Source: Austwickia chelonae
Lineage (GTDB): Bacteria; Actinomycetota; Actinomycetes; Actinomycetales; Dermatophilaceae
Direction of reading: 5' to 3'
Length of the DNA: 64,000 nucleotides
Assembly (NCBI RefSeq): GCF_003391095.1
Contig: NZ_CP031447.1
Coordinates: forward strand, 1,364,001 to 1,428,000
Made by a program: the position numbers and the translations under genes. Within the stretch, counting starts at the first letter, position 1. Each line of letters starts with the position of its first letter. This document shows, piece after piece, positions 1 through 10,718 of this stretch. Under the pieces are notes generated by a model, which was given only the letters and a program-made list of their open reading frames with translations, did not search any database and was not told the DNA's origin.

Positions 1-1
1 C

Positions 2-52
2 GGTGTGATGGAGGCCTTGGAGGACGTTTTCCTCGACATGGACGGAGCCTAG
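2..52 (+). CDS. C-terminal end of an upstream gene (unidentified)
   Basis: An open frame enters from the left edge and ends at TAG 50-52, giving a tail of about 16 residues, GVMEALEDVFLDMDGA. The acidic, helical tail reads like a real protein end and is followed by an 83-base gap to recO. leuA or era often sits upstream of recO in related actinobacteria, but the tail is too short to choose between them, so no product is assigned. Confidence 0.4.
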   Translation, partial: GVMEALEDVFLDMDGA

Positions 53-135
53 AACGTCAGCCGGTTCGCCGCAGGTCGACAGGGTGAGTTCCGAGGAGCG
101 GATGTCTGGGGCCGGAGACGGGGCACAATGACCGG

Positions 136-864
136 GTGCCCTTGTACCGTGAAGCAGCCGTGGTGCTGCGGACGCAGAAACTGGGGGAGGCCGACCGCAT
201 CGTCACCCTCCTCACGCGGGAGCGTGGACAGGTCCGGGCCGTGGCCAAGGGGGTCCGGAAGACGAAGTCCCGGTTCGGTGCCCGCCTGGAGCCGGGGATG
301 GTCGTCGATGTGCAGTGCCATGAAGGGCGCAGCCTGGACACGGTGACCCAGGTCGAGATGGTGGCTTCCTACGGTGAGGTCATCGCCCGGGATTACACGT
401 CGTGGACGGCGGGGGCGGCGATCCTCGAGACTGCTCAGCGACTCACCGACGACCATGAGCCCAGCCCGCAACAGTTCCGTCTGTTGGCCGGTGCCTTGGC
501 GAGCTTGGCGGGCAAGGAGCACGATCCGGGGCTGGTGCTGGACGCTTATCTGTTGCGGGCTGTGGCGGTGGCCGGGTGGGCACCGAGCTTCCGGGACTGT
601 GTCCGGTGCGGGGCATCGGGCCCGCACCGGGCTTTCCATCTGGCCTCGGGGGGGTGCCTGTGCCCGAGTTGTCGCCTGCCGGGGTCGAGTGCTCCGGCGT
701 TGGAGACCCTGGCCTTGTTGGGTGCCCTGTTGGAGGGCGATTGGGCCTGGGCCGATGCGAGCGCACCGGTGCATCGTCGTGAGGGCAGTGGGTTGGTCTC
801 CGCTTTCCTGCAGTGGCACCTGGAACGGGGTGTGCGTTCGTTGCGCCTCGTGGAAAGATCCTGA
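136..864 (+). CDS. recO: DNA repair protein RecO
   Basis: RecO loads RecA onto SSB-coated single-stranded DNA in the RecFOR recombinational repair pathway, in the cytoplasm. The 242-residue product has the normal family length. It opens with an OB-fold-like N-terminus ([20 protein letters not shown], then a basic patch near residues 35-45). It also carries two cysteine pairs (CVRCG near 155 and CLCPSC near 175), as expected for the zinc-binding insertion of bacterial RecO. The start is GTG 136, with the N-terminus matching the family. uppS follows after 26 bases, the order common in actinobacteria, suggesting co-transcription. Nothing odd is seen in the reading frame. Confidence 0.93.
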   Translation: MPLYREAAVVLRTQKLGEADRIVTLLTRERGQVRAVAKGVRKTKSRFGARLEPGMVVDVQCHEGRSLDTVTQVEMVASYGEVIARDYTSWTAGAAILETAQRLTDDHEPSPQQFRLLAGALASLAGKEHDPGLVLDAYLLRAVAVAGWAPSFRDCVRCGASGPHRAFHLASGGCLCPSCRLPGSSAPALETLALLGALLEGDWAWADASAPVHRREGSGLVSAFLQWHLERGVRSLRLVERS

Positions 865-890
865 CGTCCGTTCGAGGGAGAGGCCTTGAG

Positions 891-1691
891 ATGCCTGTAG
901 TACCACCATTTCCGCATCCGACCGGTGCCCGGCCGCCGGTGATTCCGCCGGAGCTGGTTCCGAACCACGTGGCCATCGTCATGGACGGGAACGGTCGCTG
1001 GGCGAACCAACGTGGTTTGCCGCGGACCGAGGGGCATCGGGCTGGTGAAGCGGCGCTGATGGATGTGTTGGCGGGGTGCATCGAGATCGGGGTGAAGCAC
1101 ATCTCGGCGTATGCCTTCTCTACGGAGAACTGGAATCGGTCCACCGATGAGGTGCGTTTCCTGATGGGGTTCAACCGGGAGGTGATCCGTCGGCGGCGTG
1201 ACGAGATGTCGGCGATGGGTGTTCGGGTGAAGTGGGTGGGGAGACGGCCGAGGCTGTGGCAGTCGGTGATCGACGAGTTGACGGCGGCGGAGGAGTTGAG
1301 CCATCGCAATACGACGTTGACCTTGCATTTCTGTGTGAACTACGGCGGCCGGGCGGAGATCGTCGATGCGGTGCGTCGGATCGCGGAGCAGTCCCGCAAG
1401 GGGCGTCTGCGGGGGCGCAAGATCGACGAGGCGGAGTTCGTGCGTCATCTGTACGACCCGGAGATGCCGGATGTGGATCTGTTCGTGCGGAGTTCGGGGG
1501 AGCAGCGCACCAGCAACTTCTTGTTGTGGCAGAGCGCGTATGCGGAGATGGTCTTTCTGGACACCTTGTGGCCGGATTTTGACCGTCGTCATCTGTGGGA
1601 GGCCGTCGAGATCTATGCGAAGCGTGACCGCCGTTACGGGGGAGCGGTGGACAAGATCGCTGAGGCCGATGGCGGGGAGGGGGAAGGCTGA
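891..1691 (+). CDS. uppS: Isoprenyl transferase (undecaprenyl diphosphate synthase family)
   Basis: This cis-prenyltransferase adds isopentenyl units to an allylic diphosphate to make the polyprenyl carrier for peptidoglycan and other wall polymers. The signature [13 protein letters not shown] lies near residues 26-38, and the C-terminal motif ([15 protein letters not shown], followed by a Tyr-Ala-Glu) closes the active site. I start it at ATG 891, preceded by a purine-rich GAGGGAGAGG, giving 266 residues, typical for the family. An in-frame upstream extension would overlap recO and lacks homology. Its TGA overlaps the ATG of the next gene (TGATG), so the two are probably translationally coupled. 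Actinobacteria often carry two paralogues, one making short and one long chains; the sequence alone does not tell which this is. Confidence 0.93.
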   Translation: MPVVPPFPHPTGARPPVIPPELVPNHVAIVMDGNGRWANQRGLPRTEGHRAGEAALMDVLAGCIEIGVKHISAYAFSTENWNRSTDEVRFLMGFNREVIRRRRDEMSAMGVRVKWVGRRPRLWQSVIDELTAAEELSHRNTTLTLHFCVNYGGRAEIVDAVRRIAEQSRKGRLRGRKIDEAEFVRHLYDPEMPDVDLFVRSSGEQRTSNFLLWQSAYAEMVFLDTLWPDFDRRHLWEAVEIYAKRDRRYGGAVDKIAEADGGEGEG

Positions 1692-2224
1692 TGCGCAGGG
1701 TGGGGCGTGTGGTGGTGGCCTTCCTTGCTGCGGTTGGCGCTTTGTCGTTGGTGGTGGTGGTCGGCGGCCTGGTCTGGTTGCAGACGGTGGGTGTGCCGGT
1801 GCGTGCTGGTGAGCCGCGTAAGCCTGTAGCGGGCTCGACGAAGGTGGAGAAGGTGTCGGTGGACGCCTTGTTGTCCTTCGCGTCCTTGGAGGCCAGGGCC
1901 GGCCGGGAGCTGAAGTTGTCCCATGCCGGTGAGGGGCGGATAGCGGTGTCGACGCCGGTGGCGGTGTTGGGCCGGAAGATGGATGTGCGGGTGGTGGGGG
2001 AGTTGACGCCGGGTGGTTCGTCGGTGTCGGTGAAGCCGTCGTCGGTGGAGGTCCCGGGGTCGTCGTTCGTGAGTGGTCTGGTGTCGGCCGCGGCTCGGTC
2101 GGCTGCTTCGGTGCGGATTCCGTTGGAGGGACTTCCGCCGGGGGTGTCGTTGACCGGGGTGCGGGTGACCGATGAAGGTGTGCAGGTTCATCTGGAGGGG
2201 AGCGGGGTTTCGGTGTCGAGGTGA
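1691..2224 (+). CDS. LmeA/DUF2993-like phospholipid-binding envelope protein
   Basis: A 177-residue protein with an N-terminal hydrophobic anchor or signal (residues about 8-32) and an extracytoplasmic domain rich in beta strands and valine/serine. The pattern SVKPSSVEVPGSSF, then a helix, IPLEGLPPGVSLTGVRV and a closing strand is characteristic of the actinobacterial DUF2993/LmeA family. LmeA in mycobacteria binds phospholipids and assists mannan-lipid maturation in the periplasm. The ATG overlaps the stop of uppS by one base, so the pair is likely one transcript linking polyprenyl-phosphate supply to envelope lipid work. The family call comes from the pattern, not a search; the specific ligand is unknown. 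Confidence 0.65.
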   Translation: MRRVGRVVVAFLAAVGALSLVVVVGGLVWLQTVGVPVRAGEPRKPVAGSTKVEKVSVDALLSFASLEARAGRELKLSHAGEGRIAVSTPVAVLGRKMDVRVVGELTPGGSSVSVKPSSVEVPGSSFVSGLVSAAARSAASVRIPLEGLPPGVSLTGVRVTDEGVQVHLEGSGVSVSR

Positions 2225-2263
2225 GCCGATACGGGGAGTTTTGGGCGGATAAAGAACCAATGG

Positions 2264-3752
<1,489 letters not shown>

Positions 3753-3768
3753 CCGAACCCTCCGGCGA

Positions 3769-4071
3769 TCAACGAGGAAAGGCCCGCACCACAGCCAAGG
3801 CCGCCAACAAAGCCACGACAGCTATCCGGATCAACTTGTCGTTCAGGCCGATCCAACGCCACGAACGCACCAGATGAACCAGGAGCCCAGTGATGAAGAG
3901 CCCGACGACCACCGCGCCGGGCCAACCACCCACCACCAGACCGACCACCACCACCGCCAGACCGGACGCGCCCGCCACAGCGACCAGACGCTGTGCGCGG
4001 GCTCGCCGCCGGACACTCTCCGAAGGGTCACTGCAACAGGAAGCCTGCCCGGCACGGGACGAATCAGTCAT
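3769..4071 (-). CDS. Small membrane protein, two to three TM segments
   Basis: A 100-residue protein, MTDSSRAGQASCC onward, with a charged basic stretch (SVRRRARAQR) followed by hydrophobic segments near residues 30-48, 50-66 and 84-98. I chose ATG 4071 because GAGGT lies six bases upstream; longer in-frame extensions run through dusB. The end (RWIGLNDKLIRIAVVALLAALAVVRAFP) resembles short actinobacterial DUF-type membrane proteins, possibly DUF3017, but I would not assign it. It is convergent with argG (17-base gap) and its start is 115 bases from that of dusB on the other strand, so promoters for both must lie in 4072-4186. Confidence 0.65.
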   Translation of the reverse strand: MTDSSRAGQASCCSDPSESVRRRARAQRLVAVAGASGLAVVVVGLVVGGWPGAVVVGLFITGLLVHLVRSWRWIGLNDKLIRIAVVALLAALAVVRAFPR

Positions 4072-4186
4072 GGTGACCTCAGCGTAGGTCCTCCGCGCCG
4101 CCGACAACGTCAGCGCGCACCACCGATCTTCCCGAAGCCGGAACAGGCCGGGCCCGTCTCCGGACGTCTGCCAGACTTGGAACACC

Positions 4187-5374
4187 ATGACTCTTCCCAC
4201 ACCCATGCCTGCCCTTCGGATCGGCCCGCTGACCATCCCCACCCCGGTCGTCCTCGCGCCCATGGCCGGGATCACCAACCGGGCCTTCCGGAGACTGTGC
4301 CGGGAAGCCGTGTCCGCCGTCCCCGGCCTGGACGCGGCAGGCTGTCTTTACGTCAGCGAGATGATCACGTCGCGCGCGCTGGTCGAGCGGACCCCGATGT
4401 CCTTGCGGATGATCACCCATGACCCGGAGGAGTCACCCCGGTCGGTACAGCTCTACGGGGTCGACCCGGCGACGGTGCGTACTGCGGTGCGGATGTTGGT
4501 GGAAGAGAACCGTGCCGATCACGTCGATCTGAACTTCGGTTGCCCGGTGCCGAAGGTGACTCGTAAAGGTGGGGGTTCTGCTCTGCCGTGGAAGACGACG
4601 CTGTTTCGGCAGATCGTGTCGGCGGCGGTGGAAGAGGGTGCCAAGGGCGGGATCCCGGTGACGGTGAAGATGCGTAAGGGCATCGACGCCGACCATCTGA
4701 CCTATCTGGAGGCGGCCAAGGTCGCGGAGGACGAAGGGGTCGCTGCGATCGCCCTGCACGGTCGGACGGCTGCGGAACTGTACTCGGGGCGTGCCGATTG
4801 GTCGGCGATCGCCAGGTTGAAGGAGACGGTGCAGAGCATCCCGGTGCTGGGAAACGGTGACATCTGGTCGGCCGAGGACGCCGTGGAGATGATCGCCGGC
4901 ACGGGGTGCGACGGCGTGGTCGTGGGGCGTGGATGTCTGGGAAGGCCTTGGCTCTTCGCCGATCTGGCTGCGGCATTGTCCGGTTCCCCGGTGCGGACGC
5001 GGCCGACCCTGGGGCAGGTGGGGCAGACCCTTCGGCGGCATGCCCACTATCTGGTCGATTTCCACGAGGGCGATGAGCGGCGCGCCTGCCGGGATATTCG
5101 TAAGCACATCGCGTGGTATTTGAAGGGTTTTCCTGCAGGCCATGACGTCCGACACCGGTTGGCGCTGGTGGAGGACCTGGCGGCGCTGGACGACCTGCTC
5201 TCGACCTTGGATGCTGATCAGCCGTGGCCGGGGGCCGATGCGGAGGGGCAACGGGGCAGGGCCGGGTCGGCGAAGCAGGTGGCTCTGCCGGACGGTTGGC
5301 TGCTCAGTCAGGAGCTCTCGGAGGAGCATCGGGGCACTCTGGCACAGGCCGAGCTGTCCATCTCGGGAGGGTGA
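4187..5374 (+). CDS. dusB: tRNA-dihydrouridine synthase
   Basis: This FMN enzyme reduces uridines in the tRNA D-loop. The TIM-barrel start VVLAPMAGITNRAFRRLC lies near residues 20-38. The catalytic cysteine is in the NFGCPVPKVTRKGGGSAL motif near residue 118, and VKMRKGID with ALHGRTAAELYSG bind FMN and substrate. GNGDIWSAEDA and VVGRGCLGRPWLF complete the Dus signature. At 395 residues it is slightly longer than E. coli DusB because of a C-terminal tail. ATG 4187 is used; ATG 4205 is an in-frame alternative with the same core. It is followed after 12 bases by a convergent ABC exporter gene. Confidence 0.92.
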   Translation: MTLPTPMPALRIGPLTIPTPVVLAPMAGITNRAFRRLCREAVSAVPGLDAAGCLYVSEMITSRALVERTPMSLRMITHDPEESPRSVQLYGVDPATVRTAVRMLVEENRADHVDLNFGCPVPKVTRKGGGSALPWKTTLFRQIVSAAVEEGAKGGIPVTVKMRKGIDADHLTYLEAAKVAEDEGVAAIALHGRTAAELYSGRADWSAIARLKETVQSIPVLGNGDIWSAEDAVEMIAGTGCDGVVVGRGCLGRPWLFADLAAALSGSPVRTRPTLGQVGQTLRRHAHYLVDFHEGDERRACRDIRKHIAWYLKGFPAGHDVRHRLALVEDLAALDDLLSTLDADQPWPGADAEGQRGRAGSAKQVALPDGWLLSQELSEEHRGTLAQAELSISGG

Positions 5375-5386
5375 CCCCGGGCGCGC

Positions 5387-7177
5387 TCATCCTGTCAACA
5401 TCTGCGTGCTGACCATGTGTTGGTACAGAGGGCACCGCGAGAGCAGCTCGTCATGGGTGCCCTTGTCGACCACTTGTCCTGCTTCGAGGACGATCACCTG
5501 GTCGGCACGCCGTACCGTGGACAGCCGGTGGGCGACCAGGACGACCGACCGTGAGCGAGCGAGTTCGTCGACGGTGCGCAGGATCGACTCCTCGTTGAGG
5601 GCGTCGACCTGCGAGGTGACCTCGTCGAGCAGCAGGATGTCCGGTGCGCGGAGCAGCCCCCGAGCCAGAGCGACGCGCTGGCGCTGACCTCCTGACAGGT
5701 TCGCGCCCGATTCACCGATTGCCAGGTCGAGGAGCGACCCCGGGGAACGGGTCAGGTCTTCGAGTTCCACCAGATCCATGACCCGCAGGATCGTGGAGTC
5801 CTTCGGTGGCTCGGCGAGTCCGTAGGTGAGGTTCTCGCGGAGCGTGCCGGCCAGCACCGGTGATTCCTGCTCCACGTAGGCGATCCGTGAGCGCAGACTC
5901 TTCATGCTCAGCTCTCGGACGTCCTGGCCACCCACGCGCACGGTGCCCCCGGTGGCGGTGTACAGGCCTGCCACCAACGCCAGGACGGTGGACTTCCCAC
6001 CGCCGGACGGCCCGACGACGGCGGTCACCCCTCGCTCCGCGCACTGGAAGTGGACCTCGTCCAGGACGCGGCGACCGTCGGGGTAGGAGAACGAGACCTC
6101 GTCGAACTCGACCGTTGCCGGACCCACGCAGGTGCGACCACCGATCGGTTCCACTTCCTCGGAAAGGATCTCCATCGAGCGGTGCAAGGAGGCGCGACCC
6201 GCCTGGATGTCCGTCACCGCCATGAAGACCGACGTGATCGGCACGGCGATGTAGAGCAGGTACAGGACGAAGGCAGTCAGGGTGCCCAGCGTCATCCGGC
6301 CGTCGGCGACACGAAGGCCTCCGAGGGTGATCACGGCTACCATCGCACCCTGGACGGCGATCGAGGTGACGGGCTGCAGCAAGGCCTCCAGCCGGGCCAT
6401 GGCGTAGCCCCGCCTCCTGACCTCGTCGATCGCCGATGTTGCGATCGTTTCCTCGAAGTCCTCCGCCTGGTTCAGCTTGACGGTCCGAGGGTTGCGCAGT
6501 GCCCGCTCAAGACCCGCGTTGAGTTGCCCGAGGGTTCGCTGAGCTCCGTAGGAGGCCGCCATCACATGGATGGACAGCACCCCGACGACCAGCCCCGCTC
6601 CAGCGACACAGACCACGGTGACCAGGGTCAACAGAGGCGTCAAGCTCATCATCACGACCAGGGCTCCGATCAGCAGGATCGTGCCGGAGGACAGTTCGAC
6701 CAAGGATGTCGACAGTGCGCTGCGTACCGCGGAGGTGTCTGCTGCTACCCGCGAGAGGAGGTCGCCAGTGCGATATCTGGCGTATCCGGACATGGGCAGA
6801 CGGAAGATGCGCTGCACCATCCGGGTCCGCAGCCCCGAGACGAAATTCTCTCCGGCGCGGCCGAGTACCCAGCTCTGCCAGGCGCCGAGGAGTGCCTCGA
6901 CGAGCATGGCCGCTACCAGGAGAAGCGTGGCGACCCTGGTGCTGTCCTGCGAGTTGCTGGCGGTGAAGCCGTCGACGAGCCGACGTACCAGCAACGGCTG
7001 CGCAAGGGCGATACCGGAGGAGACGAAGCCCAGAGCGATGGCCAGTGCCAGACCCCGCTGTTCGGGGCGCACCAGGGCAAGCAGGTCGCGGAGCGGTACT
7101 TTGGGCACGTCATCGGCTTGCCTCGCATCCGAACGATCAGGCGACGACGATGGTGATGCGTTTCCGGGACCCGTCAT
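5387..7177 (-). CDS. ABC exporter, fused transmembrane and ATPase domains
   Basis: A 596-residue half-transporter. An N-terminal six-helix exporter domain (about residues 25-330) is fused to an ATPase domain with Walker A GPSGGGKST near 389, signature LSGGQRQR near 494, Walker B ILLLDE near 514 and the H-loop VAHRL near 549. Such proteins dimerise in the membrane to export lipids, drugs or peptides; nothing here specifies the substrate. I start it at ATG 7177 because GGAAGGAACGGGGAG precedes it; an open frame continues to 7438 but is low-complexity and unsupported. It stands alone, converging on dusB, with its promoter in the 7178-7533 gap. Confidence 0.88.
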   Translation of the reverse strand: MTGPGNASPSSSPDRSDARQADDVPKVPLRDLLALVRPEQRGLALAIALGFVSSGIALAQPLLVRRLVDGFTASNSQDSTRVATLLLVAAMLVEALLGAWQSWVLGRAGENFVSGLRTRMVQRIFRLPMSGYARYRTGDLLSRVAADTSAVRSALSTSLVELSSGTILLIGALVVMMSLTPLLTLVTVVCVAGAGLVVGVLSIHVMAASYGAQRTLGQLNAGLERALRNPRTVKLNQAEDFEETIATSAIDEVRRRGYAMARLEALLQPVTSIAVQGAMVAVITLGGLRVADGRMTLGTLTAFVLYLLYIAVPITSVFMAVTDIQAGRASLHRSMEILSEEVEPIGGRTCVGPATVEFDEVSFSYPDGRRVLDEVHFQCAERGVTAVVGPSGGGKSTVLALVAGLYTATGGTVRVGGQDVRELSMKSLRSRIAYVEQESPVLAGTLRENLTYGLAEPPKDSTILRVMDLVELEDLTRSPGSLLDLAIGESGANLSGGQRQRVALARGLLRAPDILLLDEVTSQVDALNEESILRTVDELARSRSVVLVAHRLSTVRRADQVIVLEAGQVVDKGTHDELLSRCPLYQHMVSTQMLTG

Positions 7178-7533
7178 GGCCGTTCTCCCCGTTCCTTCCG
7201 ATGTGCCCTGCTCGCAGCGGCACGAGCTCCTGCGGAGAGAACACACGAAATCACACAGAACGCAGTGACTCGGGCGCGGCCCCATTCCTTGCCTCGGACA
7301 GCTCAGAAGCCTTGGGGCAGGTCTGTCGCCGCATCGTCGGCCCCCCGACATCAGATCAGAAAGGTGACGATCTCCCCGGCCTGCGCCATCCCAGCGTGCT
7401 ACGTCCTGGCACCTCGAGCATATTGAGTGAACGCCCATTATGAATGGTTAACCAGTGCTGATGCACCTCACGACACTCCGATTCCCTGCCCATGCTGCGC
7501 CGGGTGGAGAGAGGCTGCGTCTACTGTGACCGT
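7178..7533. other. Intergenic region between divergent ABC exporter and sulfurtransferase genes
   Basis: About 356 bases with no convincing gene. It must hold promoters for both flanking genes. A short dyad CCATTATGAATGG (7435-7447) lies about 87 bases before the sulfurtransferase ATG and could be an operator or simply part of a promoter. Nothing else stands out. Confidence 0.4.
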
Positions 7534-8388
7534 ATGGACCAAAGCCCGCTCATCTCGCCCGATGAGCTCGCCGAATTGATGCACGGCGGACCTGGATCGG
7601 CTCCACTGATCCTCGACGTCCGTTGGTCGGCCGATTCCGACAACGGGTGGGAGGAATATCTGCAAGGCCACCTGCCCGGAGCGATCTACGTCGACCTCGA
7701 GCACGATCTTGCCGGCGTCCCGGAAGAGAGTGGCCGCGGTGGGCGTCATCCGATGCCAGCCCCGGACGACTTCGAACTCGACCTGGCCGGATGCGGTGTG
7801 GACAACGGACGTCGCATCGTCGTCTACGACGACCAGTCCGGGTTGGCAGCTGCTCGTTGCTGGTGGTTGTTGAGGCACTTCGGCAAGGTCGACGTCTGTG
7901 TTCTCGATGGGGGGTTGCAGGCCTGGCGCGCCCATCGTCTCCCCGTGGAATCCGGGGAGAGAAACATCGAAGAGGGAGATTTCTCCTTGGGACGTGGAAT
8001 CGGCCTGGTTCTGGAAGCGGACCAGGCCGCGCTCTACGCCTCGGAGGGAGTCCTGATCGATGCGCGTTCTCCTGAACGCTTCCGAGGTGAGAACGATCCG
8101 ATGGACGCAGTCCTAGGACATATTCCGGGGGCGGTCAATGTTCCTGGGCGTTCCTTGATCACCAGTGAAGGCGTGCTGTTGCCGGTTGAGGACCTGCTCC
8201 AGATCTTCACCGAGGCCGGCGTCGACGGATCCTGCCCGGTGGCGGTCTACTGCGGTTCGGGGATCTCCAGCGGCCTGGTTGCTTTGGCCCTAGCAGTCGC
8301 CGACATCGATGACGAACCTGCTCTGTACGTTGGTAGCTGGTCCGATTGGATCAGTGACAGGCACCGGCCGGTCGCCGCCGGTGGGTGA
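7534..8388 (+). CDS. sseA: Thiosulfate/3-mercaptopyruvate sulfurtransferase
   Basis: A 284-residue tandem-rhodanese protein. The first rhodanese repeat (LILDVRWS, HLPGAIYVDLEHDLAG, IVVYDDQSGLAAARCWWLL) is the structural half. The second (VLIDARSPERFRGE, HIPGAVNVPG, VAVYCGSGISSG) carries the active-site cysteine near residue 240. The loop CGSGISSG resembles the CG[S/T]G[V/I]T of mercaptopyruvate-type enzymes more than the CRKGVT of thiosulfate-type rhodaneses. The likely role is sulfur transfer from 3-mercaptopyruvate or thiosulfate to cyanide or thiol acceptors in the cytoplasm. ATG 7534 gives the expected N-terminus; an upstream in-frame start at 7492 adds 14 unsupported residues. No strong Shine-Dalgarno sequence is visible. 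Confidence 0.87.
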   Translation: MDQSPLISPDELAELMHGGPGSAPLILDVRWSADSDNGWEEYLQGHLPGAIYVDLEHDLAGVPEESGRGGRHPMPAPDDFELDLAGCGVDNGRRIVVYDDQSGLAAARCWWLLRHFGKVDVCVLDGGLQAWRAHRLPVESGERNIEEGDFSLGRGIGLVLEADQAALYASEGVLIDARSPERFRGENDPMDAVLGHIPGAVNVPGRSLITSEGVLLPVEDLLQIFTEAGVDGSCPVAVYCGSGISSGLVALALAVADIDDEPALYVGSWSDWISDRHRPVAAGG

Positions 8389-8480
8389 GCCCCCGAACTC
8401 GATGGATGACGCGCTACGAAGTGCGAACTTGAACCATGTGTTGGTGCTCCAGAGGGCGATCCGGAGACGTCTTCGAGTGC

Positions 8481-8597
8481 ATGATCCACCTTCTGCGCGT
8501 TCTGCTCACGGTGCTTATCGTGTTGTTACTGGGTTTCATCATTCCGTCGCCGACGATGCTGACCCACGGCCATGTGACCTGGCTCCAGACGTACTGA
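8481..8597 (+). CDS. Possible 38-residue single-pass membrane peptide
   Basis: A short frame ATG 8481 to TGA 8595-8597 encodes 38 residues with one strong hydrophobic segment (LLRVLLTVLIVLLLGFII, residues 4-21) and a short tail ending WLQTY. It ends 23 bases before the start of the downstream lipoprotein gene, whose GGAAGGAG site lies just after this stop. Reading could therefore be coupled. The upstream ribosome-binding site is weak (GGAGA about ten bases before). It could be a small membrane protein or a chance frame; no family is recognised. Confidence 0.4.
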   Translation: MIHLLRVLLTVLIVLLLGFIIPSPTMLTHGHVTWLQTY

Positions 8598-8620
8598 TTC
8601 GGAAGGAGCGCGAAGACACG

Positions 8621-9721
8621 ATGAAAAACCACGTACGCACTCTCGTGGGCCTTGGCCTCGCCGCGCTGACCTGCGTGATCGCCGGCTGTACCCGGGCCGA
8701 ACAGTCGGCGTCCGATATCGCCGGCGGCGTCTCGCACGAGGGGGCGTACGTCGTACTCCAGGGAGAACCCGTCATCGCGCCCAGCAACGGGTCCGCGAAG
8801 GGGGCGGTCACCGATGTGCGGGCCGACGGATCGATGGTCACCGGCCAGCGGGCCCCGCTGGCCGGCATCGACCTGCGGGCGTTCTCCCCCGGACGCCTCG
8901 ACATGGGGAACTCCCGCGGGACCGAGACATGGGCGTTGACCTCCTCGGGTGAGTTCACGACCCGCCCCAACGGTGACGGCGCGGCCTGTGCTCTGGCCCG
9001 CCTCGAGGACGGGACCCTCATGCGGATCGCGAACATCGGGGGCACCGACCGGGGATACCTCACGTTGTTGCAACAGCTCGACAGCGATGGGAAAGTCACC
9101 CGGACGTTGGAACTGCCGGGCTACATGACGTCGCTGGTCCAGTCGGGGCACACGCTGATCGCGTCAGGCTCGAGCACCGACACCACCGGGCAGGTCAACG
9201 CGATCAACCTCGACACCTGGGCCATCACCGCGACCCGCATCTACTCCGACGCTCAGAGCATCACCCGCTGTCGCGACCTCGGCGTTGCGGGCTCAATCAT
9301 GTGCGTGGAGCAGCACCTCGACGGGCAACCGACCCGGTCCACCGAGGGCACCAACCGCTACATCTCGATCATCCGGACCGACACCTTGGAGCGCACGCCG
9401 GTCGCGACCTCGGACTACGAGGTGCACTCTCTCTTCTCCGACTCGGGGCGCACGCTGGCGCTGACCACCGAAGGCGTCGGCATCGTTACGGGGGGAAGGG
9501 TGGGTATCCGTCTGCGCGTGGGATCGGTCGAGCGCCAAGCCGTACAGATCGTGCGCAACGGCAAGATCGCGGACATCCTCATCACCCCGATCTCCTCGGG
9601 TAAACCGACGGGGGACACGATGGATGCCGGCGCGACGCGATCCGCGTCGACCTGGCGACTCTCACGGAGACCCGACGCACCCCCCTACGCGTACCGAACC
9701 GCCCCAGCGCCCGATCCATGA
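8621..9721 (+). CDS. Secreted lipoprotein, frameshifted near its C-terminus
   Basis: A 366-residue product starting at ATG 8621 behind GGAAGGAG. It has a lipoprotein signal peptide with the lipobox VIAGC (cysteine near residue 23), so the mature protein is a membrane-anchored surface lipoprotein. The body is strand-rich and looks like a beta-propeller-like repeat domain; no catalytic motif is seen. After about residue 337 the reading becomes arginine/proline-rich and unnatural. The -1 frame from base 9634 reads DAIRVDLATLTETRRTPLRV and ends in TGA 9763-9765, which looks like the true tail. One base seems to be missing near 9632-9634, either a natural mutation or an assembly error. Function unknown. 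Confidence 0.7.
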   Translation: MKNHVRTLVGLGLAALTCVIAGCTRAEQSASDIAGGVSHEGAYVVLQGEPVIAPSNGSAKGAVTDVRADGSMVTGQRAPLAGIDLRAFSPGRLDMGNSRGTETWALTSSGEFTTRPNGDGAACALARLEDGTLMRIANIGGTDRGYLTLLQQLDSDGKVTRTLELPGYMTSLVQSGHTLIASGSSTDTTGQVNAINLDTWAITATRIYSDAQSITRCRDLGVAGSIMCVEQHLDGQPTRSTEGTNRYISIIRTDTLERTPVATSDYEVHSLFSDSGRTLALTTEGVGIVTGGRVGIRLRVGSVERQAVQIVRNGKIADILITPISSGKPTGDTMDAGATRSASTWRLSRRPDAPPYAYRTAPAPDP

Positions 9722-9830
9722 TCCTGCCGACGGAATTCTTCGATGGAGCCCACATGGAAAGCTGAACGACTCCGCCTCAAGAAGGGGGAACTGGGGGAAA
9801 AGCACATCAGGTGAGGTTGGCCGTGACAGG

Positions 9831-10553
9831 TCAGATGGCGACGACTTCATCACTGTTCGGAGGTACGACTCCTCGGGCGCTGTCCCAGTCTGAGAAGCGT
9901 ACGAATCCGGTTTGCATATCGAGGGCGATGAGCTGGTTCTTGCCATCTGCGGAGATGATGGCAATTCCTTTTCCACCCCCAGACGGATTGGTCACTTTCC
10001 AGACCTTTTTCCCCTCGTGGTCAGCTGACTCGATCTTGAATTTATCCCTCTGGGATGCATAGACGGGAAAGGCTTCGATCGCGTTGGTCAGGACAGCCTT
10101 CGTGCTCAATGTGCGGACGTGCCTGGTTGCGGCGGATGAAATTTTGATCCATTTCCCGATTTGCTCTGTGCGCACATCCATCGCAGAGGCTGCGGCCTGA
10201 TTTTCGGGCTTGACCCAGGATGATCCCGAGACGCTGATGACGTGGAAATGTCCTTCAGATCTGCTCTTGATCATGCTGTCGAACTGACTGTCGTCGAGTT
10301 TGCCTCGACTGTCGACCTTGGAGTCGGAGAAGGCGCCGGGTTGATCGCCCTCGATGCGCACAGAAGTGGCTGATTTTGCTTTGGAAAATGCCGCCTCGAC
10401 CAGCTCAGCTGCTTGAGGTGTTGGAGCTGTTGCGTGGGAGCTTCTTGCGTCGTTACCGGTTTTCGGTGGTACAAGGATGCTGGCCGGAACGCAGCCTGCG
10501 AGAGCGAAACCCGCCGTGATTGTTGCGACTGTCGAAGCCACTGAGCGACGCAC
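9831..10553 (-). CDS. Lipoprotein, LppX/LprG-like size and layout
   Basis: A 240-residue lipoprotein. GTG 10553 is preceded by AAAAAGGAG at good spacing; the signal peptide ends in the lipobox ALAGC (cysteine near residue 21). The mature part contains FSKAKSATSVRIEGDQPGAF, a run of serine/lysine strands, WVKPENQ and a C-terminal KVWKVTNPSGGGKGIAIIS, a layout like mycobacterial LppX/LprG-type lipid-carrying lipoproteins. That similarity is by general pattern only. Convergent with the frameshifted lipoprotein and in the same direction as the next lipoprotein (165-base gap). Codon use is less GC-biased than its neighbours, suggesting a more recently acquired gene. Confidence 0.7.
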   Translation of the reverse strand: MRRSVASTVATITAGFALAGCVPASILVPPKTGNDARSSHATAPTPQAAELVEAAFSKAKSATSVRIEGDQPGAFSDSKVDSRGKLDDSQFDSMIKSRSEGHFHVISVSGSSWVKPENQAAASAMDVRTEQIGKWIKISSAATRHVRTLSTKAVLTNAIEAFPVYASQRDKFKIESADHEGKKVWKVTNPSGGGKGIAIISADGKNQLIALDMQTGFVRFSDWDSARGVVPPNSDEVVAI

Positions 10554-10718
10554 GGCCGTCTCCTTTTTCTAAAAATCATCGAAGGGTTTTACTCTGGATC
10601 GGGACAGAATTCTATCCACATAGGCCATGGGCTGTGTATTCGACTGAAGAGAATCGTAATTCGATTGACTGGCCAAGGAGGCAGTGCGAACCCAAGCTGT
10701 GGCTGAGGCTGGAACTGA

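Noticed and set aside
8309-8620. Upstream extension of the lipoprotein reading frame
   Set aside because: The extension overlaps the sulfurtransferase gene; the lipoprotein signal and GGAAGGAG clearly place the start at 8621.
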